A stretch of 64,000 bases of DNA, taken from NCBI RefSeq assembly GCF_005116715.1, contig NZ_SWCI01000014.1, forward strand, positions 1 through 64,000. Direction: 5' to 3'. The DNA comes from Ferrimonas sediminicola (GTDB lineage Bacteria > Pseudomonadota > Gammaproteobacteria > Enterobacterales > Shewanellaceae). The notes beneath the pieces were generated by a model. The model searched no databases, was not told where the DNA came from, and saw nothing but the letters and a program-made list of their open reading frames with translations. Of this stretch, positions 17,572 through 27,564 are shown piece after piece. How positions within the stretch are numbered: the first letter of the stretch is position 1; each line of letters begins with the position of its first letter. The translations under genes were made by a program, and so were the position numbers.

Positions 17572-18755
17572 GCCTTGACCTCCTTAGGCCTGGCCAGGGC
17601 CACCACGTCTCCGGCCGCTACCCCTGAGGTGATCACCGTGCGGTTCAGGCTGCGGGCCCCCAGGGTGACCATCCGCTTGACGAAGCCATCGCCCTGCTTC
17701 AGGTAGACCCAGGCCTGCCCCTCCTTCTGGAACAGGGCCTGGTTGGGAATGGCCAGCACCCCCTCCTGATGACCCACCCGTACCCGGGCACTGACCTCCC
17801 TGCCTGGGAACATCACCTTGGTATCGGTGCTGTCGAGGGCAACGGTAAAGCCAAAGTAGTTGACCGGGGAGTTGCTGCTCCTGGGCTTGGCCAGGGCTTC
17901 GACCCGACTGACTGTTCCGGCGATGGCATGGTCTGGGTAGGCATCGAGTCTCAGTTCCACCGGCAGATCCACCGTCAGTCCCGCCGCCTCGGATTCGAGC
18001 ACCCACAGTCTCGCCTCCATCTCGCTGACATCAGGAATGTTGCCAATGGCCATGCCGGACCACACCATGTCACCGCTGATCACCGGCCTCCCCTGGAAGC
18101 CATCCACCAACACGAACAGACCGTCGGCCGGAGCCAACACCTCCATCTGCCTGAGGTTCTGCCTGGCGGTCTGCACCTTGGACTTGTGTCCCTGCTGCTT
18201 CAACTCGATCAGTTGCTGTTCTGCGTCGGAGCGGTTCCGCTGCTCGCCCTCATCCCACCCCAGGTAACCCAGTTTGGCGTCCAGATACTCCTTGTTGCGC
18301 ATGTTGTCGATGATCTCGATACGGGAGTAGACCCGGGGATCGTCGCTGTAGAAACGGTCGGCCAGCCCCCGCTCCTCACGGGTTACCTGCTGGCCGCTGA
18401 GGATCTCGTTCAGCTGTACCTGGTCCCGGCCCAGCTGCAGCCTGCCATCAAGCACCAGTTTGTCGATCTCAAACTGGGCCAGGGCCGCATCCAGCTGCTG
18501 GCGCTGGCCATCGAGCCGCGCCACCACCTGCCCCCTGCTGACCGGGGTGAAGTTGTCCGCCACCCAGGAGAGGCTCTGGGGCCCCCGCAGGGCGCCGGGG
18601 ACCGACACGGTCTCCGCCCGTGCCGGCTCCAGCTTTCCCCGGGCATCGATAACATGGGAGAAGGTGCCCGGCTTCAGGGTCACCGTCAGCACCGATTCAC
18701 CGGGCGCCTGGGTGCAGCCGGTCAGCAGCACCAGCAGTAATATCATCCGCGTCAT
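17568..18755 (-). CDS. Periplasmic adaptor (RND/HlyD type) lipoprotein 3
   Basis: 395 residues with an apparent lipobox LLTGC near residue 14. It has a biotinyl-lipoyl-like domain split by a helical hairpin (coiled coil about 75-210), then beta-barrel domains with KVMFPGREVSARVRVGHQEG near 310. Adaptors of this class join an inner-membrane transporter to a TolC-type channel. It is the longest of three adaptors in this operon, overlapping the one before and the permease after it by 4 bases each. Confidence 0.8.
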   Translation of the reverse strand: MTRMILLLVLLTGCTQAPGESVLTVTLKPGTFSHVIDARGKLEPARAETVSVPGALRGPQSLSWVADNFTPVSRGQVVARLDGQRQQLDAALAQFEIDKLVLDGRLQLGRDQVQLNEILSGQQVTREERGLADRFYSDDPRVYSRIEIIDNMRNKEYLDAKLGYLGWDEGEQRNRSDAEQQLIELKQQGHKSKVQTARQNLRQMEVLAPADGLFVLVDGFQGRPVISGDMVWSGMAIGNIPDVSEMEARLWVLESEAAGLTVDLPVELRLDAYPDHAIAGTVSRVEALAKPRSSNSPVNYFGFTVALDSTDTKVMFPGREVSARVRVGHQEGVLAIPNQALFQKEGQAWVYLKQGDGFVKRMVTLGARSLNRTVITSGVAAGDVVALARPKEVKA

Positions 18756-19729
18756 AGCAGGACCTCCACCTTGGCAGTCATGCCCGGGCGCATCAGCCGG
18801 GCATCGGCGTCCTCGATGGTCGCCACCGCATCAAACACCACCACAGGTACCGACTGGTTCTTGCGCCGAAACACCGGGCTGATCTCGGTCAGCACACCGT
18901 GAAACTCCTTCTCTGGCGCTGCATCCAGACGCAGCACCACCCGCTGTCCCAGGTTCACCTTGCGGGCCTCCACCTCGGGAATGACCAGGTTGACCACCAT
19001 CCTGGACAGGTCCGGCAGCCTCACCAGATCATCCCCGGCAAACACCGTGGCGCCCTCCTTGATCTTGTTGCCATCGAAGGTGGTGCCGATCACCACCATG
19101 CCGTCCCGCGGGGCGGTGATGGTCATCTTGCCGATGTCCGCCTGCAGTTGCGCCACCCTGGATTGCCAACGGCGGCGATCCCCCTGCAGCATCACCAGCC
19201 TCTGGGCGGCGCCTTCACGCTCCAGCTCGATCTGCTGTTCAATCAGCGACACCCTCGCCTCGGCGATCGCCGCGTCCCGGGCGTACTTCTCCCGCTCCAG
19301 CCGGGCCACCGAGTCATCCTGGATCGCGAACTTGCGCCTGGCTTTCTCCCGGTTCATCCGCGCCTCCGCCAGGTTCAGCTTCAGCTCCTCCAGCTTCTTC
19401 TCGTTGCGCATCCCGGAGGTCTGGATATCCTGCTCCACCGCAGCCAGGTCCGCCTGGCGCAGTTGCAGACGCTGGCGCAGATCCGAGGTATCCAGCCGCA
19501 CCAGCAGCTCCCCCTGGCTGACCTTCACCCCTTCCGGGGCCAGGTACTTCACCTGGTACTGCCACTGGCGACGCACCGGCGGCGGAGAGATCCCCAGCGA
19601 GTCCGCCGAGGCCAGTTCACCGCTGACCTGGACCCGGTTCGGTGTCTGTGGCTGGTCCGGCTGCCGCGGTCCCGCCTCCTGGGTGCAGGCGCTCAGCAAC
19701 AACGCCGCCACGACGAATACGGTTCTCAT
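18752..19729 (-). CDS. Periplasmic adaptor (HlyD type) lipoprotein 2
   Basis: 325 residues with a lipobox LLLSAC near residue 15, a lipoyl half-domain, a long alpha-helical hairpin (about 80-200) and a C-terminal barrel (about 220-320). Residue +2 after the lipidated Cys is Thr, not the Asp that retains AcrA-type lipoproteins in the inner membrane by the enterobacterial Lol rule. It overlaps its neighbours by 4 bases on both sides. Confidence 0.8.
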   Translation of the reverse strand: MRTVFVVAALLLSACTQEAGPRQPDQPQTPNRVQVSGELASADSLGISPPPVRRQWQYQVKYLAPEGVKVSQGELLVRLDTSDLRQRLQLRQADLAAVEQDIQTSGMRNEKKLEELKLNLAEARMNREKARRKFAIQDDSVARLEREKYARDAAIAEARVSLIEQQIELEREGAAQRLVMLQGDRRRWQSRVAQLQADIGKMTITAPRDGMVVIGTTFDGNKIKEGATVFAGDDLVRLPDLSRMVVNLVIPEVEARKVNLGQRVVLRLDAAPEKEFHGVLTEISPVFRRKNQSVPVVVFDAVATIEDADARLMRPGMTAKVEVLL

Positions 19730-20682
19730 CCCTGCCCCTCCAGACTCACCCGAACGCTCATTCCCGGGGTCAGGCTGGTCGCCTCCCCCTGGTTGAGATC
19801 GATCGCCACCTGAAACCAGGTGCTCTCACCCCAGCCGTGGCGCCGCTCGCCGTTGAGGGCCACCGCTGTCACCAGGCCCGTCAGGCTGGCGGCGGGATCG
19901 GCGTCCAGGGTCAGGGAGACGCTCATCCCCGGACGGATGCCATCGATGTCCACTTCGTTGGCCCAGGCCCGTACCTGAAGGGCATCGAATCTGGGGATGG
20001 AGGCCACCTGAGTGCCCACCTGCACCGTGTCACCAATCTCGGTTTTCACCCCGTCCCATGGACGCCGGGCGTAGATCATCGGGCCGTCATGGGCGGCGAT
20101 CAGCTCCAGCCCCGCCATCAGTTGACGGGCACTCTCCAGCTCCATCTCCACCCTGGCCTTATCCAGGTCCAGCTTGGCCTGCTCCCTCTGGGCGCTGATC
20201 CGGGCCTGCTCCAGGGCTTGCTCCGCCTTCTCCAGCTCCGACTGTGCCTTAAGCAGTTCAAACTGCTTATCGGCATACTCCTTGGGGCTCTGGAAGTCCG
20301 GCGGCACCGACGCGTCCAGTTGCGCCTTCTCCAGCTGCAGGGACCTCTCCTTCAGGCTGAACCTGGCCTGGAGGATGCTTAGTTGCACCTCCACCCGCTT
20401 GGCCTGGCGCGAGGCCTCCACCTGGATCAGTCGGCCCTCCAGTTGATCCAGTTCGGTGCTGGCCGAGGACTTGTCGAACACCACTACGGTGTCACCGGCC
20501 CTGACCATGCTCCCCTCCGGCGCCATCCACTGAATCTGGTAGCGCCAGGCCCTGCCCGCCCGCGGCACCGTCAGGCTCTGCGCCTGGGCGGAGGCCACTT
20601 CTCCGGTCAACAGCAGGCTCTGCGCCAGCACGGGGGCGCCCATGGCCACGGAGAGGATGAACAATACTGCGCTAAGCCGCAT
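19726..20682 (-). CDS. Periplasmic adaptor (HlyD type) 1
   Basis: 318 residues. A cleavable Sec signal is likely (SVAMGAPVLAQS, about 11-22) and no lipobox is seen. Lipoyl/hairpin/barrel architecture like its two neighbours: helical hairpin about 70-200, barrel from about 210. It is the second gene of the operon, overlapping the ATPase gene by 11 bases and adaptor 2 by 4 bases. Confidence 0.8.
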   Translation of the reverse strand: MRLSAVLFILSVAMGAPVLAQSLLLTGEVASAQAQSLTVPRAGRAWRYQIQWMAPEGSMVRAGDTVVVFDKSSASTELDQLEGRLIQVEASRQAKRVEVQLSILQARFSLKERSLQLEKAQLDASVPPDFQSPKEYADKQFELLKAQSELEKAEQALEQARISAQREQAKLDLDKARVEMELESARQLMAGLELIAAHDGPMIYARRPWDGVKTEIGDTVQVGTQVASIPRFDALQVRAWANEVDIDGIRPGMSVSLTLDADPAASLTGLVTAVALNGERRHGWGESTWFQVAIDLNQGEATSLTPGMSVRVSLEGQG

Positions 20683-21367
20683 GACTGGCCGCCTCCTCGA
20701 TGCGGTCGATGACGCCGTCGCGCATCCACAGGATGCGGCGGGCGTTGCGGGCCACCTCCTCCTCGTGGGTAACCAGCACTATGGTCTGGCCCTGGGCATT
20801 GAGCTCCCGGAACAGCCCCATGATCTCCACCGAGGTGGTGCTGTCCAGCGCCCCGGTCGGTTCGTCCGCCAACAAGATTGCCGGGGTGTTGATCAGCGCG
20901 CGGGCAATGGCCACCCGTTGACGCTGACCGCCGGAGAGCTGGTTGGGCCGATGGCCCATGCGTCCCCCCAGCCCCACCCGCTCCAGCAGCTGCTGCGCCC
21001 GCTCATGATCGTGGACACTGCCGGCCTCACCGCGCCGGTATCGCAGCGGCAACAGCACATTCTCCAGCGCCGACAGCCTGGGCAGCAGGTGGAAGCTCTG
21101 AAACACGAAGCCGATGCGCTCGTTGCGAACCCGTGACAGGGTGTCGTCGTCCAGCGACGCCACCGACTGGCCATCCAGGCAGTAACTGCCGCCGCTCGGC
21201 CTGTCCAGGCAGCCGATGAGATTCATCAGGGTGGATTTTCCGGAGCCCGAAGGCCCCATGATGGCGACGAACTCTCCGGGCTCGATGCCCAGGCTGACGC
21301 CCTTGAGGGCGGCTACCTGGCTCTCCCCCATCTGATAGTGTTTGGATAGGTTTTCAATGGTGATCAT
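20672..21367 (-). CDS. ABC transporter ATPase, MacB-N/LolD type
   Basis: 231 residues. Walker A GPSGSGKS (about 38-45), signature LSGGQRQR (about 145), Walker B ILLADEPTGALD (about 165) and the H-loop TH about 197. This is the MacB/LolD-type ATPase that pairs with an FtsX-type permease, here the last gene of the operon. It opens the five-gene operon; AGGTCACC lies directly before the ATG. Confidence 0.9.
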   Translation of the reverse strand: MITIENLSKHYQMGESQVAALKGVSLGIEPGEFVAIMGPSGSGKSTLMNLIGCLDRPSGGSYCLDGQSVASLDDDTLSRVRNERIGFVFQSFHLLPRLSALENVLLPLRYRRGEAGSVHDHERAQQLLERVGLGGRMGHRPNQLSGGQRQRVAIARALINTPAILLADEPTGALDSTTSVEIMGLFRELNAQGQTIVLVTHEEEVARNARRILWMRDGVIDRIEEAASHAA

Positions 21368-21530
21368 GGTGACCTGCTTACTGCTCCTCCGTGAGCGCTG
21401 AACTGGCGACCTGTCGTGGATCTGACGCTAACAGTAAACACAGCGGCCGCCCATGACTTTATGGCAACAATTTGTAACTCAATACATTGATTTGACGAAT
21501 AAAAATAAGTTCCTGACCGATTACTTGGTG

Positions 21531-21935
21531 TTACCCGGGATCAGCCCGGGTAACACCAAGCAGGTAACGGGTTACCAGGGAGAACAGCAGGATCCCCGCC
21601 AGGTCCGCGGCCAGATCGGTGATGTCCAGGGTGCGGCTGGGGAACCAGGCCTGGCTGAGCTCCTCCAGGCTGGCCAGCAAACCCACCGCGGTGGCGCCCC
21701 AATAGATCCGCAGCGAACCGCAGCGCCAGACACGGCCGCCGCTGACCAGGTTGGCCCCCAGGGTCAGCAGGCCATACAGGCAGAAGTGTCCCAGCTTGTC
21801 GCCGTAGGGCAGCGCCCGCACCAGTTGGAAGAAGACGCTGGACTGACCGGTGTCCGCCAGGTAGATCACCCAGGCGATGAGGGTGGCCAGTGCCAGGGTG
21901 CCGGCCCAGGCCACGACTTTCAGGGTGCGACTCAT
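21531..21935 (-). CDS. VanZ-like family membrane protein
   Basis: 134 residues with four hydrophobic helices. It carries the VanZ-type motif YGDKLGHFCLYGLLTLGANL (about 44-63) and ends with the DITDLAADLAGILL region typical of the family. VanZ homologues occur widely in non-resistant bacteria with no assigned task. Its ATG overlaps the recD stop by 4 bases, so it is the terminal gene of the recC-recB-recD operon; the link is unexplained. Confidence 0.75.
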   Translation of the reverse strand: MSRTLKVVAWAGTLALATLIAWVIYLADTGQSSVFFQLVRALPYGDKLGHFCLYGLLTLGANLVSGGRVWRCGSLRIYWGATAVGLLASLEELSQAWFPSRTLDITDLAADLAGILLFSLVTRYLLGVTRADPG

Positions 21936-23980
21936 GGGGTCACCTCCAGTGACCCCAGCCGCGTCGCCAGCCCCGAGGCGCGCACCGTGCGTCGGGCGGT
22001 GGCGCTGGCCACCAACTGCGGCCTGGGCAGCAGCAGGCTGAACCAGGTCTTGGCCCGGGTGATGCCGGTGTAGAGCAGCTCGCGGGTGAGGATGGGGCTG
22101 TCCGCGGCGGGCAGCACCATGGCGGTGTGGGCGAACTCCGATCCCTGGGACTTGTGCACCGTCATGGCGAACACCGTGTCCACGTCACTCAGGCGGCTGG
22201 GCTGTACCGACTTGAGCCCGCCGTCTGGGGTGGGGAAGGCCACCCTGAGGCTGCGCTGCCCCAGCTCGTCGTACAGCGGCAGGCACAGGCCGATGTCGCC
22301 GTTCATCAGCTTGAGGCTGTAGTCGTTGCGGGTGAGGATCACCGGCCGTCCCGGGTACCAGCCCTGGTCCCGCTCGATCAGCCCCGCCCCCTTCAGCGCT
22401 TGGGCAATGCGGCGGTTGAGGCCGGCGACGCCGAACTCGCCGTCGCGCACCGCGCACAGCAGTTGGAAGGCGCCGAAGGCACGATGGAGATCCAGCGCCC
22501 ACTGCTGCTGCGCCTGGACCAGCGCCAGCCACTGTGCCGGCACGCTGCATTGGGCCGCCTGCTGCTCCAGCCGATCCAGCCCCTGGCGCATCCGTTCCAG
22601 GTAGTGGCGATAGCCCAGGGGCTGGCCGCCATCGATGGTCCGGGCGGGAGAGGCATCCCCCTCGATGCAGAGCCGCTCCAGGGCCCGGTCCTGCTCGCCA
22701 CCGAGAGAGGCGCTGAGCAGATCCGGCCAGGGCTGGCCAAACAGCCTGGCCACATCGCGGCTGTCGCCGATGTTGACCGCCGCCGCCAGCCGGCCAATGC
22801 CGCTGTTGGCGTCGAAGCGGTGGCTCTTGCGCAGCAGGGCGATCTGCTGATCCAGGGCAGTTCCCTGCCCCTGCCAGGGGGCCAGATCATAGCCGCTGGC
22901 CCGAGCAAGGTAGGCCAGGGTGGCGTCGTGGTAGTTGGCCTCATCGGCATTGCGGCACAGATCCCCCAGGACGGCGCCGGCCTCCACCGACGCCAGCTGA
23001 TCCTTGTCTCCCAGCAGGATGAGGGAGGCGTGCTCCGGCAGCGCCTGCAACAGCGCCGCCATCATCTCCAGGTCCACCATGGAGGCCTCATCCACCACCA
23101 GCAGATCCAGGTGCAGCGGATTGCCGCGGTGGTGGCGGAAGTGGCGGCTGTCCGGACGGGAGCCCAGCAGCCGGTGCAGTGTGGTCACCTGGGTGGGGAT
23201 GCTGCCCCGCACGCCCTCCGGCAGCTGGTTGAGCGCCCCCGACAGCGACTCGGACAGCCGGGCCGCCGCCTTGCCTGTGGGGGCCGCCAAGCGGATGCGC
23301 AGCGGCTCCCCCTGCGCCAGCCTGGGTCCCTGCAACGCCGCCAGCAGCCGCACCACCGTGGTGGTCTTGCCGGTGCCGGGGCCGCCGGAGATCACCGTGA
23401 AGCGGCTGCGGCAGGCCAGGGCCGCCGCCACGCTTTGCCAGTGCACCGAGTCGCCCCTGGCCTCGTCGGCGGACTTCAGCGGTGCGAACAGCTGCGCCAG
23501 CTGGGTACGGGTAGACTCTGGCTCGACCGGCAGCGGCCTCAGCCGGTCGTGGATCTGTTGCGCCACCTGGCACTCATATCGGTAGTAACGGCGCAGGTAG
23601 AGCCGTCCCTGGCTTAGCACCAGAGGCTCGCAGCCCTCCCCCTCGACGCTGGCCACCAGGGGCGAGGCGCCGAGCGCCTGGATCAGGCCCGGCTCGCTCC
23701 AGGACGCCATCAGTTCGCCGGGATGGGGCAGCTGCGCCGGTTTGCGCCCCTCCGGGGGCAGCGCCAGCACCTCCCCCGGGCGCTGCAGCAGCAGGCTCAA
23801 CTCCAGGCACAGGTGGCCCCGTCCCAGCTGGTGGCTGGTCCACACCGCCGCCAGCACCACCTGTGCCGGGGTGTCCGGCTGCTGCTCCAGCAGCAGCTTG
23901 GCCAGGGCCAGGTCCAGCGGCCGCAGCCACCCCTCTGCCAGGTAGGCCTTCAGTTGCTGCATCAGTTCATTCAGGCTCAT
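21932..23980 (-). CDS. recD: RecBCD subunit alpha, RecD helicase
   Basis: 682 residues (E. coli 608). An SF1B helicase with Walker A SGGPGTGKTTTVVRLL near residue 200, Walker B LLVVDEASMVDLEMM near 295, and the C-terminal helicase motif MTVHKSQGSEF near 625. RecD is the 5'-3' motor of RecBCD at double-strand breaks. It overlaps recB by 4 bases. The extra length over E. coli is in the N-terminal region. Confidence 0.93.
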   Translation of the reverse strand: MSLNELMQQLKAYLAEGWLRPLDLALAKLLLEQQPDTPAQVVLAAVWTSHQLGRGHLCLELSLLLQRPGEVLALPPEGRKPAQLPHPGELMASWSEPGLIQALGASPLVASVEGEGCEPLVLSQGRLYLRRYYRYECQVAQQIHDRLRPLPVEPESTRTQLAQLFAPLKSADEARGDSVHWQSVAAALACRSRFTVISGGPGTGKTTTVVRLLAALQGPRLAQGEPLRIRLAAPTGKAAARLSESLSGALNQLPEGVRGSIPTQVTTLHRLLGSRPDSRHFRHHRGNPLHLDLLVVDEASMVDLEMMAALLQALPEHASLILLGDKDQLASVEAGAVLGDLCRNADEANYHDATLAYLARASGYDLAPWQGQGTALDQQIALLRKSHRFDANSGIGRLAAAVNIGDSRDVARLFGQPWPDLLSASLGGEQDRALERLCIEGDASPARTIDGGQPLGYRHYLERMRQGLDRLEQQAAQCSVPAQWLALVQAQQQWALDLHRAFGAFQLLCAVRDGEFGVAGLNRRIAQALKGAGLIERDQGWYPGRPVILTRNDYSLKLMNGDIGLCLPLYDELGQRSLRVAFPTPDGGLKSVQPSRLSDVDTVFAMTVHKSQGSEFAHTAMVLPAADSPILTRELLYTGITRAKTWFSLLLPRPQLVASATARRTVRASGLATRLGSLEVTP

Positions 23981-26900
23981 GCCGTTGCCCCCTCAAACGC
24001 CAAATCCATCGCCTCAATCAGCGCCCGCTCCGGACGCAGGCTCACCACCCCCTGGCACGCCTGGCCCATGCCACGCAGGAACAGGTAGAGGCCGCCGCCC
24101 ATATGGCGATCATAATCGTAATCCTCGATGCGGCTTGCCAGCAGCCGGTGCAGGGCCAGGGTGTAGAGAGCCAGCTGCAGATCGTATCTGTGGGAGAGCA
24201 TGCCCGCCTTCATCGCCTCCAGATCGTAGGCCTGGGCGTCCGCTCCCAGGTAGTTGGACTTGTAGTCGGCCACGTAAAACCGCCCCCGGTGCTCGAAGGT
24301 GAGATCGATAAACCCCTTGAGCATGCCGTCCAGCAGCTGGGGCCTGAGACGGGGCCGGGGCTCGCCGGGCCAGATGTGGCGGCGCACCAGCTCATCCAGG
24401 TGCTGCACATCCAGCCGGTGGGCGGCAAACCAGAACTCCATCTCCGCCACCACCGTGGTGAGGTCCGCGAGGGCCGCCGGGCCATCGATCAGGGCCATGG
24501 GCTGACGGAGCATCTCGGTCAACCACAGCTCCAGGGTGGGCTGCCACTCCTCCAGCCCCTTGTGCTCACAGCGGCGGGCGATCTCCTCGGACAGTGCCTG
24601 GGGGGCCACGGTACCGAAGCCCTGGTCCGCTACCCACTCCAGCAGATCGTGCAGGAAGGTGCCCGGCGCCGCCCCCCGGGGGAAGGCGTGGATGGTGCCC
24701 GCCTGAGGCTCGCGCTCCAACGGCAACTGGGCATCGGCCATCAGCTCCTCGATCCTGGCCAGGGCGCCGCTGGTGCTGGTGTCACTCTCATCCAGCTGGT
24801 GGCTCATGCCGGTGAGCAGGCCGGAGTAGGACCCGACCCGCCAGCCAGAGGGCACCGGGCGCAACGCCTGGCGTGCCGCCATCCGGGCGGGATCGGCCTC
24901 CTCGGCCACATAGCGGTTATCCAGCACCTCGGGCAGGGGCAGCAGTTCGGTGCCCGGATCCTGGGCCAACCGCGACAGGGCGTGCTCCAGCTCGCCTCGG
25001 GTCATCGGGGCGCCGCCGCCGAGCAGGTACCCCAGGGCCCCCAGGTGCAGGTCGCTCATGTCGCGCCTGCCACTGCGTCCCAACTTCACCGGCGCCAGCC
25101 CCAGGAAGCAGGCGTACACCGGCCGGGTCAGGGCTACGTACAGCAGGCGCAGGTCCTCGGCCAGTCGCTCATGCTCCGCCTCTTCCAGCGCCTCGGCGGC
25201 CGGGTTGAAGGCCACCTTGCTGCCATCGGCGCCGCGATAGGTGAGCAGGCCGTCCCGGGCCGCCGCCTGGCGGAAGCCAAGGATAAAGGGCAGGAACACC
25301 AGCGGGTACTCCAGCCCCTTGGACTTGTGGATAGTCACCACCTGCACCAGTTCGGCGTCACTCTCAAGTCGCAGCACCTGGTCATCGTCCCCCTGGCCGG
25401 ACTCGATCTGCTCCGCCAGCAGCCTGAGCAGGGCCAGCTCGCCATCCAGGGTGGCGGAGGCGGCCTGTAGCAGCTCCGCCAGGTGCAGCAGGTTGGTGAG
25501 GCTACGCTCGCCGCCCCCCTGATGCATCAGCCGGGTGGCGACCCCGAAGCGGACCATCAGCGCCCGGATCATGGAGAGTACCCCCTTGCTCTGCCAGTGG
25601 TGCTGCAGCTCGCGGAAGGCGTCCACCATCTCATCCCAGGCGCGCTCATCGCGGTTGAGGGCATCGAGCTGGCCCCAGCCGTGGCCCAGGGTGGCGCAGG
25701 CCAGGGCGGCGCGGATCCCCGACTCACGCTCCGGGGCCGCTACCGCCTGCAGGATCAGCAGCAGGTCCTGGGCCTCGGCGCTGGCATAGACCGAGTCCTT
25801 GTCGGACAGGTAGACACTGCGCACCCCGCGGCTGTCGAGGGCGGCGCGGATCGCCCGCGCCTCGGTGAAATCGCGCACCAGTACCGCCATGTGGGCGGCC
25901 CGCAGCGGCTCGAGCCCCTTGTCGGAGCGGAACCCCGCCCGCCCCTCTTTGGCCAGGTTGAGGTAGCGGCAGATCTCGCTGGCGGCGGAGTGGGCCTGGC
26001 GCTCCAGGTAGCTGCCCTTGTTGATGGGGCCCTCGTCGGGGTCCAGCCACAGCTGCAGGGCCGAGACCGCCTCGCCGTCGATCTCCAGGTGGTCGGCGCG
26101 GCCGTTGGCGGCCACCGACTCGAAGGGGATCTGCTCGCCAAACAGGAAGGCGCCCTGGCCGTAGTCGTCCGCCAGGCGGAACACGCCGTTGACCGCCGCC
26201 ACCATCGCCTCGGTGGAGCGGTAGTTGGTGCTCAGGGTGTAGTGGTTGGGGGCGGTGTCGCTGCGCGCCTGCAGGTAGGTGTGGATGTCGGCGCCGCGGA
26301 AGGCGTAGATCGCCTGCTTGGGATCGCCGATCATCAGCAGCGCCTGCTCCGGACTCCCCTTGTAGAGGCGCTGGAACAGCCGGTACTGCACCGGATCGGT
26401 GTCCTGGAACTCGTCGATCAGCGCCACCGGGAACTGGCTGCGGATGGTGGCCGCCAGGGCGTCGCCCCCCGGCCCCTGCAGCGCCCCATCCAGCCGGCGC
26501 ATCAGGTCATCAAATCCCAGCACCGCCTGGCGCCGCTTCTCCACCTCCATCCGTTCGCCCACCCAGTTGGCGGCGTGGCACAGCAGGTTGCGCTTGAGAT
26601 CCAGCCGCTCCAACTCCGCCACCAGGGTCTGCATGGCGTCGAAGGCGCGGTTGTGCTCCACCTGCTTGCCCTTGTTGCAGGCGGCCTGGATGCCGTCGGT
26701 GGTGAAGTGATCGCACGCCTTGGAGCGCTTGCCGCCGCTCATCGGCAGCAGCTGGCCCTCATCCTCCAGCCAGGCTGCCACCTCATCCAGCAGCGCCGGC
26801 TTGATCTTGGCCTTGGAGACCAACTTGGCCGCCAGCGCCTGGTGCACCAGCTCGCTGACCGCGGTCAGCTCACCGCGCCACACCGATTTGGCCCGGGCCA

Positions 26901-27564
26901 CCGCCGCCATCTGCTGCGCCGCCACCTCGGCGGGGTTCTGCCCCTCCAGCTTGCGCCCCAGCAGCGGCATCAGCGCCCGCTCCAGCTCCGCCGGGGTGGC
27001 GTAGAGGCGGTGGATGGGACGCAGCGCCTCGGTAGGCAGGGGGTAAAAATGCAGCCGCCAGTAGTCTCGCACCGCCTCCTGGCGCAGGGCGCTGAGATCG
27101 GTCTCCAGCTGCAGGTTGAACAGGGAGCCGGAGTCGAAGGCGTGCTCCCGCAGCATCCGCTGGCACCAGGCGTGGATGGTGTGGATGGCCGCCAGATCCA
27201 TCATCTGCGCCGCCAGCTCCAGCTTGAGGGCACAGGTCGGGTGCTGCTCCTCGGGAAAATCCGCCAACAGCCGGGTCAGGGTGGGATCGCCCCCCTCCAG
27301 CTGGCCGCGGAACGCCCTGGCCCCCTCCACCAGCCGGCGGCGGATGCGATCGCGCAGCTCCTCGGTGGCGGCATTGGTGAAGGTCACCACCAGGATCTCC
27401 GGCGGTAGCAGCGCCCCGGCCGGGTGGCCGTGGTCGCCGCCGTGGCCCAGCACCAGCCTCAGGTAGAGCGCGGCGATGGTGTAGGTCTTGCCGGTGCCGG
27501 CGCTGGCCTCGATCAGCCGGGTGCCCTGCAGCGGGAACTGGATGGGGTTGAGTCTTTGGGTCAT
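23977..27564 (-). CDS. recB: RecBCD subunit beta, RecB helicase-nuclease
   Basis: 1195 residues (E. coli 1180). UvrD-type helicase with Walker A EASAGTGKTYT (about 19-29), Walker B LIDEFQDTDPVQYRLFQ near 385, and VVTIHKSKGLEYPLVFLP near 735. The C-terminal nuclease carries KGFIDLTFEHRG and YVADYKSNYLG near 1080-1105, the Asp/Lys catalytic set. It processes ends, cuts at Chi and loads RecA. It is directly preceded by recC: recB begins at 27564 and the recC stop ends at 27565. Confidence 0.95.
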   Translation of the reverse strand: MTQRLNPIQFPLQGTRLIEASAGTGKTYTIAALYLRLVLGHGGDHGHPAGALLPPEILVVTFTNAATEELRDRIRRRLVEGARAFRGQLEGGDPTLTRLLADFPEEQHPTCALKLELAAQMMDLAAIHTIHAWCQRMLREHAFDSGSLFNLQLETDLSALRQEAVRDYWRLHFYPLPTEALRPIHRLYATPAELERALMPLLGRKLEGQNPAEVAAQQMAAVARAKSVWRGELTAVSELVHQALAAKLVSKAKIKPALLDEVAAWLEDEGQLLPMSGGKRSKACDHFTTDGIQAACNKGKQVEHNRAFDAMQTLVAELERLDLKRNLLCHAANWVGERMEVEKRRQAVLGFDDLMRRLDGALQGPGGDALAATIRSQFPVALIDEFQDTDPVQYRLFQRLYKGSPEQALLMIGDPKQAIYAFRGADIHTYLQARSDTAPNHYTLSTNYRSTEAMVAAVNGVFRLADDYGQGAFLFGEQIPFESVAANGRADHLEIDGEAVSALQLWLDPDEGPINKGSYLERQAHSAASEICRYLNLAKEGRAGFRSDKGLEPLRAAHMAVLVRDFTEARAIRAALDSRGVRSVYLSDKDSVYASAEAQDLLLILQAVAAPERESGIRAALACATLGHGWGQLDALNRDERAWDEMVDAFRELQHHWQSKGVLSMIRALMVRFGVATRLMHQGGGERSLTNLLHLAELLQAASATLDGELALLRLLAEQIESGQGDDDQVLRLESDAELVQVVTIHKSKGLEYPLVFLPFILGFRQAAARDGLLTYRGADGSKVAFNPAAEALEEAEHERLAEDLRLLYVALTRPVYACFLGLAPVKLGRSGRRDMSDLHLGALGYLLGGGAPMTRGELEHALSRLAQDPGTELLPLPEVLDNRYVAEEADPARMAARQALRPVPSGWRVGSYSGLLTGMSHQLDESDTSTSGALARIEELMADAQLPLEREPQAGTIHAFPRGAAPGTFLHDLLEWVADQGFGTVAPQALSEEIARRCEHKGLEEWQPTLELWLTEMLRQPMALIDGPAALADLTTVVAEMEFWFAAHRLDVQHLDELVRRHIWPGEPRPRLRPQLLDGMLKGFIDLTFEHRGRFYVADYKSNYLGADAQAYDLEAMKAGMLSHRYDLQLALYTLALHRLLASRIEDYDYDRHMGGGLYLFLRGMGQACQGVVSLRPERALIEAMDLAFEGATA

